The position numbers and the translations under genes are program-made. Under the pieces are notes generated by a model. It did not search any database and was not told the DNA's origin. It saw only the letters and a program-made list of their open reading frames with translations. Source: Planctomycetia bacterium (GTDB lineage Bacteria > Planctomycetota > Planctomycetia > Pirellulales > UBA1268). Taken from it: a stretch of 45,460 bases of DNA. The DNA lies in assembly GCA_026401075.1 (NCBI GenBank), contig JAPLNQ010000251.1, positions 1 to 45,460 on the forward strand. Reading direction: 5' to 3'. The first letter of the stretch is position 1. Each line of letters starts with the position of its first letter. Positions 1 through 8,726 of this stretch are shown piece by piece.

Positions 1-20
1 CGCAAGGTAGAATTTGTTGA

Positions 21-455
21 GTGTCTTTCGATCATCGGCCGCATGCATCAGCCGGCTGGTGGAACTTTCGCTCCACCCTGACATTTCTTGAACACAAACG
101 ACTTCCACAACGTCTCGCTTCGTCCCGACAACCGGGTGAGATTGATGTGCTGGCGCAGTCGCTCGGAGGGGAAATTGCCTCACTCAGGGCATCGAAAGCC
201 GAACTCTTTGACCTGCAACGCTGGGTCGTGGAGCGTTCGCCGCTTTTCGACGCAGAGTGGTATTTACTCACCTATCCCGACGCGAAGGCGTCGGGATTGG
301 ATCCCGTCGTGCATTACGTGATGGTCGGGGCGAGGGAACTCAGGAACCCCTCGGCGAACTTTGATACCGCGGCCTATCTTTAGCAGAACCCGGACGTGGA
401 AAGGAAGGGGTTGAATCCGCTTTACCACTTCATCCGCTATGGCGACAAGAAATGA
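21..455 (+). pseudogene. Degraded ORF with two FDxxxYLxxxPDxxxxGxxPxxHYxxxG repeats, interrupted by in-frame TAG at 381-383
   Basis: Frame reads ...LFDAEWYLLTYPDAKASGLDPVVHYVMVGARELRNPSANFDTAAYL*QNPDVERKGLNPLYHFIRYGDKK* ; the second repeat continues in the same frame after the TAG up to TGA at 453-455. Confidence 0.6.
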
Positions 456-494
456 GGCGGCAGTGCCCACTCGGATTAACCGGGTGAGAGGGTC

Positions 495-1694
495 TCAGGG
501 CCGCAAACGCCGTCCCTCGCGCTGGCCGAACTGGCGATAGTGCTGCGCCGCATCCACCCCTGCGGCGGCGACGTCGGGATTGGCCAGCAGATAGGCCGCG
601 GCATCGAAACCATTCGGCCGGTTGGCGTCGGGCGTTCGCCACCACTCCCTCCCTGGCGATGCCTTCGCCATGAGTTGCACTGAGACTGGATGCCCACCGT
701 ACTTGTTTGGCACACGCTCGCCTGTGGAAATGTCCGTCACGTTCCGATAGAAGACGGAACCGTAAATCGGATCGGACAGCATCGGCGTGTAGTAGACGCA
801 GTCGTCAAAAAAATAGTGGGTAACTTGGCTCCATCGCGTGCGGGTGGGGTCCACGTGGGCCCCCCCGCCGTGCAAAAGATTGGCTGCCCAGACCAAGGCT
901 TGGCCTTTACGGGCCCGAAAAACCTCGTTCGGCAGACGGTGGACTCGCACCAGTTCAGCCCACATTCTCTCGAAATCGACGTAGTGCGACCTGGGCTGTG
1001 CCTGCTCGGCCGAGCAAACGCCGATATGCTCGTTCACGTAGATCGGCAATCGGTGGCTGCCCGGATAATAGTTGAGTGCTCCGTTGCCTTCATCGATGTC
1101 TTCCATGGCCAGCCACACGCCGCACATGAAACGCTCGGGCACGCTGCTGAAATGTACGCTGTCGGTATGCCGCGGCTGCTGCGTTCCGACTGGGAAGTTT
1201 AGGGTCTGGAACGGAAAGCAACGACGACCGTAGAGCGTTTGCAACAAACGCAGGATATTGACGTTCGAGGCGATAGCCGCCACATCGGCGTTGAAAGTCG
1301 ATGCGTCCTGTATGCGCAAGCCTTGGTTATTTCGCCAGCCTTCCTTGCGCCAGTTGTCCCAGTCATACCGAGGGCCAAGGTCGGCCTTGATTCGCTCCAC
1401 CCGCTCGTCGATGCCCGGATCTGGAAAGTCGATGACGGCATAGCCCCGTTCATTCAGTTCCCGAGCCACCCGCAAGGTCTCTGCATCGATGGCTTTGCTG
1501 GCAAAAATGTCGTGGAAGAATGGCGACTCGACATCAGGAACCCCTGGCAAAGGGTTCACAAAGCTGTTCCGCTTCACCAATTCGTCACTCGCAGGCATGC
1601 GTCGCACCTCTTCAGATTGAATCTTCAATATCCGGGGCACCTGGACACACTCCGGGGATCCGGGGACAACTCGTTTTATTCGATCATTCGACAC
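495..1694 (-). CDS. Phytanoyl-CoA dioxygenase (PhyH) family protein with C-terminal FDxxxYLxxNPDV motif; start may be 1598
   Basis: HTDSVHFSSVPERFMCGVWLAMEDIDEGNGALNYYPGSHRLP is PhyH-like; C-terminus FDAAAYLLANPDVAAAGVDAAQHYRQFGQREGR. Confidence 0.8.
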   Translation of the reverse strand: MSNDRIKRVVPGSPECVQVPRILKIQSEEVRRMPASDELVKRNSFVNPLPGVPDVESPFFHDIFASKAIDAETLRVARELNERGYAVIDFPDPGIDERVERIKADLGPRYDWDNWRKEGWRNNQGLRIQDASTFNADVAAIASNVNILRLLQTLYGRRCFPFQTLNFPVGTQQPRHTDSVHFSSVPERFMCGVWLAMEDIDEGNGALNYYPGSHRLPIYVNEHIGVCSAEQAQPRSHYVDFERMWAELVRVHRLPNEVFRARKGQALVWAANLLHGGGAHVDPTRTRWSQVTHYFFDDCVYYTPMLSDPIYGSVFYRNVTDISTGERVPNKYGGHPVSVQLMAKASPGREWWRTPDANRPNGFDAAAYLLANPDVAAAGVDAAQHYRQFGQREGRRLRP

Positions 1695-1857
1695 CCCTCA
1701 AACGGCGAACCGAGCCCGTCCGACCCTGCCCAACCAGCTTACTTCACTGTAAGCTGCAAATGCGAATCTGCGCCGCCCCGCGTTTTGTCGAGTGTGGGAG
1801 CCAGTCACGCCCGAGGTGTGATTCACCCACAACACATAGGTTTACGCGACTCTTACC

Positions 1858-3993
1858 GTGCCCCTGCCAAGACGGCTCGCCGACACCACCGTTGCCCTGC
1901 TGACGCTGATCCGCCGCCACCAGCGGATCCATGACCTTTGTCTGCGCACTGCGGCAGCGCTTTTAAAGCTTCCCGGCGGCGCACGGCTGGTGCGGACGAT
2001 CCAGGAGACCCAGCGGCCCCCTGTTGCCCCGTACACCGAGTGGATCGCTCGCTTCGACACGCTGAGCGAATCGGATCGCAGGGCGATCGCCAGCCACATC
2101 GACCGTTTCCCCAGCCGGCCGACGTTCTCCGTGATCATGCCCATCTTCACCGATAATGCCGGGCACCTCGGGTCGGGCATCGAGTCTGCGCTGCGGCAGC
2201 TCTATCCGGCAACGGAGCTCTGCATCGCCTTGGGACCAGCGGCGGCGCAGTCGCGGTCGGTGCGAACACTGCTAGCCGATGCGGCCACCGCCGACCCGCG
2301 GATCAGGATTGCCGACGCGGTCGCCGACACCCGCGACGCCGCTGTCGCCAAGGCGGCGATGGCGATTGCCAGCGGCGAGTTTGCAGTGCTCTTTGATCCC
2401 CGCCATCTCCTCTTGGAGCGGGCCCTCTATGAGATGGCCGCCGAGATCATCGCGCACCCCGACGCCGACATCCTCTTCAGCGACGAGGACCACGCCGACG
2501 ACGCCGGCCAGCGGTACCAGCCGATCATGAAAACGGGTTGGAACCCGGAGATGATGCTCAGCCACGACATGGTCGGCAATCTGAAGGTGGTGCGCCGCTG
2601 CCTGATCGAGAGCATCGGAGGCGTTCGAGCCGGCTTTCGAGGCTGCCGCGACTACGACCTTGTCCTGCGGGCAAGTGCGGCAACGACGGCCCAGCGCATC
2701 CGCCATATCCCGCTCGTGCTCCACCACTCCCGCAAGAAGACCGATACACGCGGTGCAGACAGCCTCGACCACGCATCCGCCATGGAGGTGGTTAGCGAGC
2801 ATCTGAAACGCACCGGGCAGGACGGTGCCACCGTGACCCCCCTGCCCGGCGCCCCCGGATGGCTGGAGGTCCGCCGGACGGTCCCCAGCCCGCCGCCACT
2901 GGTATCGGTCATCATTCCCACCCGCGACCGAGCCGATGTGCTGGGAAAATGCCTCGGCGGACTGTTGGTGGCCACCGATTATCCCGCGCTCGAGGTGATC
3001 GTCGCCGACAACGACAGCAGCGAACCGGCGACGTTTCGCCTCTTCGACCGCCTCGCCTCCGATCCGAGGGTGCGGATCCTCCCCTGCCCTGGCCCCTTCA
3101 ACTACTCGGCGATCAACAATAAAGCGATCGCCCAGTCGCATGGCGAGATCCTGCTCCTACTCAACAACGACATCCTGATCCGCCAACCCGACTGGCTCAC
3201 GAACATGGTCGCACAGGCCGTGCGGCCCGAGGTGGGGGCGGTGGGGGCCCGGCTGCTCTATGAAAATGGCACGATCCAGCACGCCGGCGTCATCCTGGGC
3301 GTGGGCGCGATCGAGCCGGTGGCGGGCCATGTCTACGAACGGGTGGCGGCTGATGCCCCCGGTCATCTCAACCATCTGCGGATCGCCCGCAACATGTCGG
3401 CTGTCACGGCGGCCTGCCTGGCGATGCGTCGGACGGTTTTCGACGAGGTCGGCGGGTTTGACGAGAAAAACCTGCCTGTGGCCTTCAACGACGTCGACCT
3501 CTGCCTGAAGGTGGGACAGCGCGGCTACCAGATCATCTGCACGCCACAGGCGGAATTGACCCACCTGGAATCGATCTCACGCGGGTCGGACCTCAGGCCC
3601 GAGGCCATCGAACGCTTCAAACGCGACATCGCACACATGAAGCGGACCTGGGGCAGGCAAATCAACAACGATCCTCACTATGGTCCGAATTTTCACAAGG
3701 TAGTGGTCGACTACAGCCTGGCCTTCCCGCCAAGCCGCAAGAAGACCTGGCTTCGCGAAGACGTGCCGACGCCCCCATCCGCGCCGGCAGCCGCGGCACC
3801 GACTCCCATCCCCGCACTGCATGGCGAAGCCACGGCCGCGCCGCAGCGGTATGCGACTCTGCATCTGCCCAAGACCCGCCACTCCGCGGCCGTATGCGAT
3901 CCTGCACATTCCCAAGACGGCAGGAACAACGCTCCGCACAATCCTGAGCAAAGCATTTCCCAAAGATGTCTTTCCCTCGAAGACCGAGCTTGA
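1858..3993 (+). CDS. Family 2 glycosyltransferase (GT2), two-domain type; C-terminal tail out of frame with the downstream sulfotransferase
   Basis: PLVSVIIPTRDRADVLGKCLGGLL, VIVADNDSSEPAT, LLLNNDILI, GGFDEKNLPVAFNDVDLCLKV; GTG start. Confidence 0.85.
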   Translation: MPLPRRLADTTVALLTLIRRHQRIHDLCLRTAAALLKLPGGARLVRTIQETQRPPVAPYTEWIARFDTLSESDRRAIASHIDRFPSRPTFSVIMPIFTDNAGHLGSGIESALRQLYPATELCIALGPAAAQSRSVRTLLADAATADPRIRIADAVADTRDAAVAKAAMAIASGEFAVLFDPRHLLLERALYEMAAEIIAHPDADILFSDEDHADDAGQRYQPIMKTGWNPEMMLSHDMVGNLKVVRRCLIESIGGVRAGFRGCRDYDLVLRASAATTAQRIRHIPLVLHHSRKKTDTRGADSLDHASAMEVVSEHLKRTGQDGATVTPLPGAPGWLEVRRTVPSPPPLVSVIIPTRDRADVLGKCLGGLLVATDYPALEVIVADNDSSEPATFRLFDRLASDPRVRILPCPGPFNYSAINNKAIAQSHGEILLLLNNDILIRQPDWLTNMVAQAVRPEVGAVGARLLYENGTIQHAGVILGVGAIEPVAGHVYERVAADAPGHLNHLRIARNMSAVTAACLAMRRTVFDEVGGFDEKNLPVAFNDVDLCLKVGQRGYQIICTPQAELTHLESISRGSDLRPEAIERFKRDIAHMKRTWGRQINNDPHYGPNFHKVVVDYSLAFPPSRKKTWLREDVPTPPSAPAAAAPTPIPALHGEATAAPQRYATLHLPKTRHSAAVCDPAHSQDGRNNAPHNPEQSISQRCLSLEDRA

Positions 3994-4573
3994 GACAAAT
4001 AAGTGGGACTATCTGCCGTTCGATGCCTTGAGAGACCGATTCGATCTCGTCACTTCGCGACGGTTCGTCATGGGGCACTACACCCTCTCCAGCCTGCTGG
4101 AACTTTTCCCTGATCGGGAGGTTATCACCTGCCTACGGGAACCCTTCGCCAGGACGACTTCGGCCATCAGTCACCTGTGGCGAGTCGAAGGGATCCCGCC
4201 GGAAAAGCTTTTGAGCGATCCCACACTTTGCAACGCCCACATCGTGAATCACCAAGTTCGTTGCCTGGCGTCACGCCCACGCGCCGAATGGACCGTCGAA
4301 TATTCCGAATCCCTCGTCGACGAGGCCCTGCAGAATCTTGAGCGAGTCAGGATCGTCGGAATCCGGGAGAGGTTTCCAGAGTTCATGGCCAGTGTCGCTA
4401 CTGAACTGCAAATCCCTTTGCACATCAGTCTCAACCGGCGGGAAAACGTCGCCTCAACCGACATCAGCGATCAACTGGCCCCCTTCGCCGACCAGATTCG
4501 CGAAATGATCGCGGGCGATCTCGAACTCTACCGTCAGGTGCGCCTGCGGGCAGGAAGCCAGCAGGTGCCATGA
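3821..4573 (+). CDS. Sulfotransferase-family protein; possibly originally the C-terminal domain of the preceding GT2 protein
   Basis: PYAILHIPKTAGTTLRTIL (5'-PSB P-loop-like motif) and EVITCLREPFARTTSAISHL; overlaps GT2 ORF by 173 nt. Confidence 0.75.
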   Translation: MAKPRPRRSGMRLCICPRPATPRPYAILHIPKTAGTTLRTILSKAFPKDVFPSKTELETNKWDYLPFDALRDRFDLVTSRRFVMGHYTLSSLLELFPDREVITCLREPFARTTSAISHLWRVEGIPPEKLLSDPTLCNAHIVNHQVRCLASRPRAEWTVEYSESLVDEALQNLERVRIVGIRERFPEFMASVATELQIPLHISLNRRENVASTDISDQLAPFADQIREMIAGDLELYRQVRLRAGSQQVP

Positions 4574-5529
4574 CAACCACCCCGGCACCATCGGCGATAC
4601 CGGCCACCACGGACGACCCCGTCGACATTTCCGTCGTCATTCCGGCCTACCACGGCGCCGCCACGATCGCCGCCTGCCTGGCATCGGTGCAGCGGGCCAC
4701 GGAGGGGCGGCGTGCGGAGATCATTGTCGTCGACAGTTCGGGCGACCGCTGCTGCGAGATCGTCCGCGAGCAGTTTCCGAAAGTGACGTGCGTTCTGTCG
4801 CCCACCCGGCTCTCGGCGGGCGCCGCCCGCAATCGCGGTATCGCGATCGCACGGGGAAGAATCTTGTTTTTTGTCGACCAGGATTGCGTGGTGCCTCACG
4901 ACTGGATCGCCGCCCTCGAAAAGCACTTTGCAGATCCTGCCACCGGCGGTGCCGGGGGATCGCTTGGGATTCTCAACCCAGAAAGTCTCACCGGCTGCGG
5001 CGTCTATTTCCTCGAATTCTTCCGGCACTTTCCCCACGATGGACCGCCGCAACGGAATCGGAATTTTCTGCTCGGTAGCAACTGCGCTTATCGGCCCGAC
5101 GTGCTCCGCGACAATGGGTTCCCTGATCAGACGCTTGGCGAGGACGTGCTCCTGTCGCATCAGATGCAGCCGCAGGGTTTCGACTTGGTCTACGATCCCC
5201 GCGTGGAGGTGCTGCACCGCAACCGCGAGGGCAGACAGGAGTTCTTCCGCTACAACGCGAAGATGGGAGCCGCCTCCGCCGCCGACCAGTTGATCATGAT
5301 GCGTCACAGATCGCTGCTTTTTTTACGGTTTCCTGCCCTCGCCTTCCTGACGCCCGTGATCGTCTTGCCCTTGATCTTCGTCCGCCTGCTGCGCTGTAGC
5401 AAAAGAAGACGATATCTCCCAACCTTTCTGCTGCTCCTGCCGCTCTGCCTGGCAGGGAATCTGGTGTGGGCCGCCGCCTTTCGCCGAGAGGTCTTGGCAT
5501 CCCGCCGGCGGGGTTCACTGAGTTCGTGA
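4570..5529 (+). CDS. Family 2 glycosyltransferase with C-terminal hydrophobic segment
   Basis: DISVVIPAYHGAATIAACLASV, ARNRGIAIARGRILFFVDQDCVV; ATGA overlap with upstream stop. Confidence 0.85.
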   Translation: MTTTPAPSAIPATTDDPVDISVVIPAYHGAATIAACLASVQRATEGRRAEIIVVDSSGDRCCEIVREQFPKVTCVLSPTRLSAGAARNRGIAIARGRILFFVDQDCVVPHDWIAALEKHFADPATGGAGGSLGILNPESLTGCGVYFLEFFRHFPHDGPPQRNRNFLLGSNCAYRPDVLRDNGFPDQTLGEDVLLSHQMQPQGFDLVYDPRVEVLHRNREGRQEFFRYNAKMGAASAADQLIMMRHRSLLFLRFPALAFLTPVIVLPLIFVRLLRCSKRRRYLPTFLLLLPLCLAGNLVWAAAFRREVLASRRRGSLSS

Positions 5530-6531
5530 GCCTCGTCGGCTCTTGGGCCAGCAGCGATGGTCCATGATCCGCCAGATATCGCCGCAGGTGGCCCGACGCG
5601 TGACCGCCCGACGCTTTCCCACGAATTTCGGCAGGCCCAGCATGGCATGCCACTTGGCCTTCACGACCGCAGCCCCGCAGCCCCGCAGTGTGAACAAAGC
5701 CAGATCGTAAAACAGCAGGGCGATGTGCCCTGGGAGAAGCACGAGCACGAGCGGGAAGGGCATGTTCTTGACGAAGCACCAGACGAGATTGCGGTGGCCG
5801 TGATAGACCGCGAAGGTGCTCCTGCGACCACCCGCTGAAGCGAAGCTTACGTGCGACACGCCCGCGGCGGCGACCGACCGGGCGGCATATCCCGCCAGCC
5901 GCAGGCGGAAGCCCAGGTCGACGTCCTCGAAGTAGCAGAAAAAATCCTCGTCGAAGCCCCCCACCTCAAGGAACGCCTCTCGCCGATAGAGCGCCGCCGC
6001 GGCACACGCCGAGAAAATCTCCCCATCTGGCTCGTAGCAGTCGCCATGTGTCTTTTCATGGCCATCCCGCCAGGCGACGCCGCTGATGTGATAGACATCT
6101 CCCACGCCGTCGAGCAGGCCGGGCCGACCATCGAGCCGCTGCCACGATCCGAACGACGCCGCCTCCGGATGCTGCCGTGCGGCGGCCAAGAGCGCCGTCA
6201 GCCAGCCCCGATCGGGAAAGGCATCGGGATTGAGCAGGGCCACGAATTCGGTCGTGCAAGCTTCGACGGCGCGGTTGTTGGCCGCCGCAAACCCGGCGTT
6301 GACGTCGGAATCGATCTGCTCGAGCCTGGCCGTCAGTCGATCATCCCTCGCCACCCACTCCCGTGCAGCGGCCGCCGACCCATCGGTGCTGCAGTTGTCA
6401 ATCAAAACGATCCGCTCAGGCGGCGTGTCCTGTTCTGCCAGGCACGACAGACACCGCAGCAGATGCTCACCGCCATTGAAATTGACGATGATCACCGTCA
6501 CCGGCGCGAAAGGGCTGACAGACATCGACAC
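5515..6531 (-). CDS. Family 2 glycosyltransferase (rhamnosyltransferase-like)
   Basis: VTVIIVNFNGGEHLLRCLSCLAEQ, FVALLNPDAFPDRGWL, VGGFDEDFFCYFEDVDLGFRLRLAGY. Confidence 0.85.
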   Translation of the reverse strand: MSMSVSPFAPVTVIIVNFNGGEHLLRCLSCLAEQDTPPERIVLIDNCSTDGSAAAAREWVARDDRLTARLEQIDSDVNAGFAAANNRAVEACTTEFVALLNPDAFPDRGWLTALLAAARQHPEAASFGSWQRLDGRPGLLDGVGDVYHISGVAWRDGHEKTHGDCYEPDGEIFSACAAAALYRREAFLEVGGFDEDFFCYFEDVDLGFRLRLAGYAARSVAAAGVSHVSFASAGGRRSTFAVYHGHRNLVWCFVKNMPFPLVLVLLPGHIALLFYDLALFTLRGCGAAVVKAKWHAMLGLPKFVGKRRAVTRRATCGDIWRIMDHRCWPKSRRGSRTQ

Positions 6532-6605
6532 GCTGGGCTACTCGGATCGGAGGGACGGAATTCTTCCATCGTACCCTCGCCGGGAAAACGCCGCCCGTGG
6601 CCTCC

Positions 6606-6654
6606 CTTCGCCGCGGGTCGGCGACAAAGCCTTCGCCGTGGGTCGGCGACAAAG
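6606..6654. repeat. Two-copy 25-bp tandem repeat (cttcgccgYgggtcggcgacaaag)
   Basis: 6606-6630 and 6631-6654 nearly identical by eye, directly upstream of the 6656 ORF. Confidence 0.85.
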
Positions 6655-6655
6655 T

Positions 6656-7009
6656 ATGATCTGTCGCATGTTCGAACATCGCACCGCTCCACTGCTTCCA
6701 CGGCACCATTTTTTCCTTCGCGTGCTCGGCTACATCGCCGCGGCCACCGTGTTGGTGGGAACTGCCCTGGGGCTTGGCGTGCTGGGCTACCACCATCTCG
6801 GCGGCCTCCCGTGGATCGACGCCCTCGTGAACGCCTCCATGATTCTCGGCGGCATGGGGCCCGTTGATCCGATCGCCTCGGACGCCGGCAAACTGTTCGC
6901 CTCGTTCTACGCGCTCTTTTCCGGGCTGCTGTTTATCGGTGCCGCCTCGCTCGTGCTGGCCCCGTTTATGCACCGTGTCATGCACAAGCTCCATATCGAC
7001 GACGAGTGA
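6656..7009 (+). CDS. Small two-TM membrane protein resembling a 2TM ion-channel pore module
   Basis: Hydrophobic segment, WIDALVNASMILGGMGPVDPIASDAGKLFASFYALFSGLLFIG, second hydrophobic segment; ATG at 6656 or 6668. Confidence 0.6.
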   Translation: MICRMFEHRTAPLLPRHHFFLRVLGYIAAATVLVGTALGLGVLGYHHLGGLPWIDALVNASMILGGMGPVDPIASDAGKLFASFYALFSGLLFIGAASLVLAPFMHRVMHKLHIDDE

Positions 7010-7253
7010 GAGCCGTCCCCCGGTGGCATGGGCCGCCAGTCGAATGCCATACTTGACTTAAACCATTGCCAGTCAATGATTTACTGAGGCACTTCCACCC
7101 GGACAGGAAACCGGACAAGGAATTGTGAGCGTCATGTGACGATAGAATAAGGTACAATCGTTGTCATGACAGCGACAGCCAATTGACCGCGAAAGCGGCC
7201 AACGGCGCTCCACGCCAGCAGTGGGCGCAACCCAGACTCAGAGGAGAGGGACC

Positions 7254-8687
7254 ATGGGCAGATCGAATTGGGCGGGTGGAACTGAGCAGGCTTCCGGCAA
7301 CTGTGCAGGGCCGGTGTCACGACGCAGCTTCCTGGAGATCGGTGCCATCGGGGCGACCGGCCTGGGGCTCTCCGACCTGCTGCGGCTGCGGGCCGAGGCG
7401 GGCACGGTTTCTGTCCCGGACGACACCGCGGTCATCTTCATCTGGCTGCCGGGCGGGTTTCCCCACATGGAAACCTACGACATGAAGCCGGAGGCCCCGG
7501 CCGAATATCGTGGCGAATTCAAGCCGGTGAAGACCAACGTCCCGGGCATCGAGGTCACCGAACTCTTCCCGCTCCACACGAAGGTGGCTGATCGTTTCTC
7601 CTTGATCCGCTCCATCTCCCACGACTTCGCCGACCACGGCGGCGGACACAAGCGGCTGATGACGGGCCGCATTCCCAAGACGCCGGTCGGCACGGTCAAC
7701 GACGCCCCCGCCTGCCCGTCGGTCGTCGCCAAGATGCGCGACACCATCTCCCGCGGCCTGCCCCACAACATCCTCATGCCTGATGATGGCCGTCAGGGCG
7801 TCGATACGTTCGCCTTCGGCTCGGCCTATCTCGGCCCGTCGTATGCACCCTTCACCATCCCCGGCAACCCCAGCGACAAGGCCTTCCAGGTGAAGAACCT
7901 CTCGCTGACGAGCGACATGGCCACGCGGCTCGCCGACCGACGATCGCTGCTCGGTGGCGTCGATCGCCTGCGGCGCGAGGTCGACCGCTCCGGCGCGATG
8001 GCCGCCATGGACCGGTTCAACACCAAGGCCTACGACCTGCTCACGAGCGAGGCCGCCCGCAATGCGTTCGACCTCTCACTGGAGACCGCTGAGGTGCGCG
8101 AGCGATATGGCAACCACTCCTGGGGACAGCGCACGCTGATGGCACGTCGCCTCGTCGAGGCTGGAGCGAGCTTCGTGAGCGTGGTGCTCGAAAACCCGAT
8201 GGCCCCGGGCGGACTGCCCTTCGGCACGACCTACAACTGGGACTGCCACGCGGTGAACTGCCACATCTTCACCGACACGCGGTTCCGTGCTCCCTATTAC
8301 GACCAGACCGTCACGGCTCTCATAGAAGATCTCTACGCCCGCGGCCGCGACAAGCGGGTGCTCGTCGTCGCCACCGGCGAGTTCGGCCACACGCCGCGAA
8401 TCAACTACGCCGTTGGCACCGCCACTGGCGTCAAGCAGCCGGGCCGCGACCACTGGCCGCGGGCGATGTCGGTGCTCGTCTCGGGCGGCGGACTGAAAAT
8501 GGGACAGGTCGTGGGCTCCACCAACGCCAAGGGAGAGGATCCCAAGGATCGGCCGCTCACCCCCAACGACCTCTGGGCCACGGTCTACCGGCATCTCGGC
8601 ATCGACTACACCCACTCGTTCCTGGATCACACCGGCCGACCGATGCCGATCCTGCCGTTCGGAAATCCCATCCGCGAACTCATCTGA
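7254..8687 (+). CDS. DUF1501 family protein (Tat-signal, sulfatase-like fold)
   Basis: SRRSFLEIGAIGATGLGLSDLL Tat motif; VIFIWLPGGFPHMETYDMKPEAPAEYRGEF; TGEFGHTPRIN; AGGAGAGGG upstream of ATG. Confidence 0.9.
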   Translation: MGRSNWAGGTEQASGNCAGPVSRRSFLEIGAIGATGLGLSDLLRLRAEAGTVSVPDDTAVIFIWLPGGFPHMETYDMKPEAPAEYRGEFKPVKTNVPGIEVTELFPLHTKVADRFSLIRSISHDFADHGGGHKRLMTGRIPKTPVGTVNDAPACPSVVAKMRDTISRGLPHNILMPDDGRQGVDTFAFGSAYLGPSYAPFTIPGNPSDKAFQVKNLSLTSDMATRLADRRSLLGGVDRLRREVDRSGAMAAMDRFNTKAYDLLTSEAARNAFDLSLETAEVRERYGNHSWGQRTLMARRLVEAGASFVSVVLENPMAPGGLPFGTTYNWDCHAVNCHIFTDTRFRAPYYDQTVTALIEDLYARGRDKRVLVVATGEFGHTPRINYAVGTATGVKQPGRDHWPRAMSVLVSGGGLKMGQVVGSTNAKGEDPKDRPLTPNDLWATVYRHLGIDYTHSFLDHTGRPMPILPFGNPIRELI

Positions 8688-8726
8688 CCAGCCGTGCGTG
8701 GTGCTGCAGACACTGAGGCGACAACC

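Noticed and set aside
381-383. Programmed recoding (pyrrolysine) at the TAG
   Set aside because: No methylamine methyltransferase context and the ORF looks like a remnant; mutation or base error is simpler.
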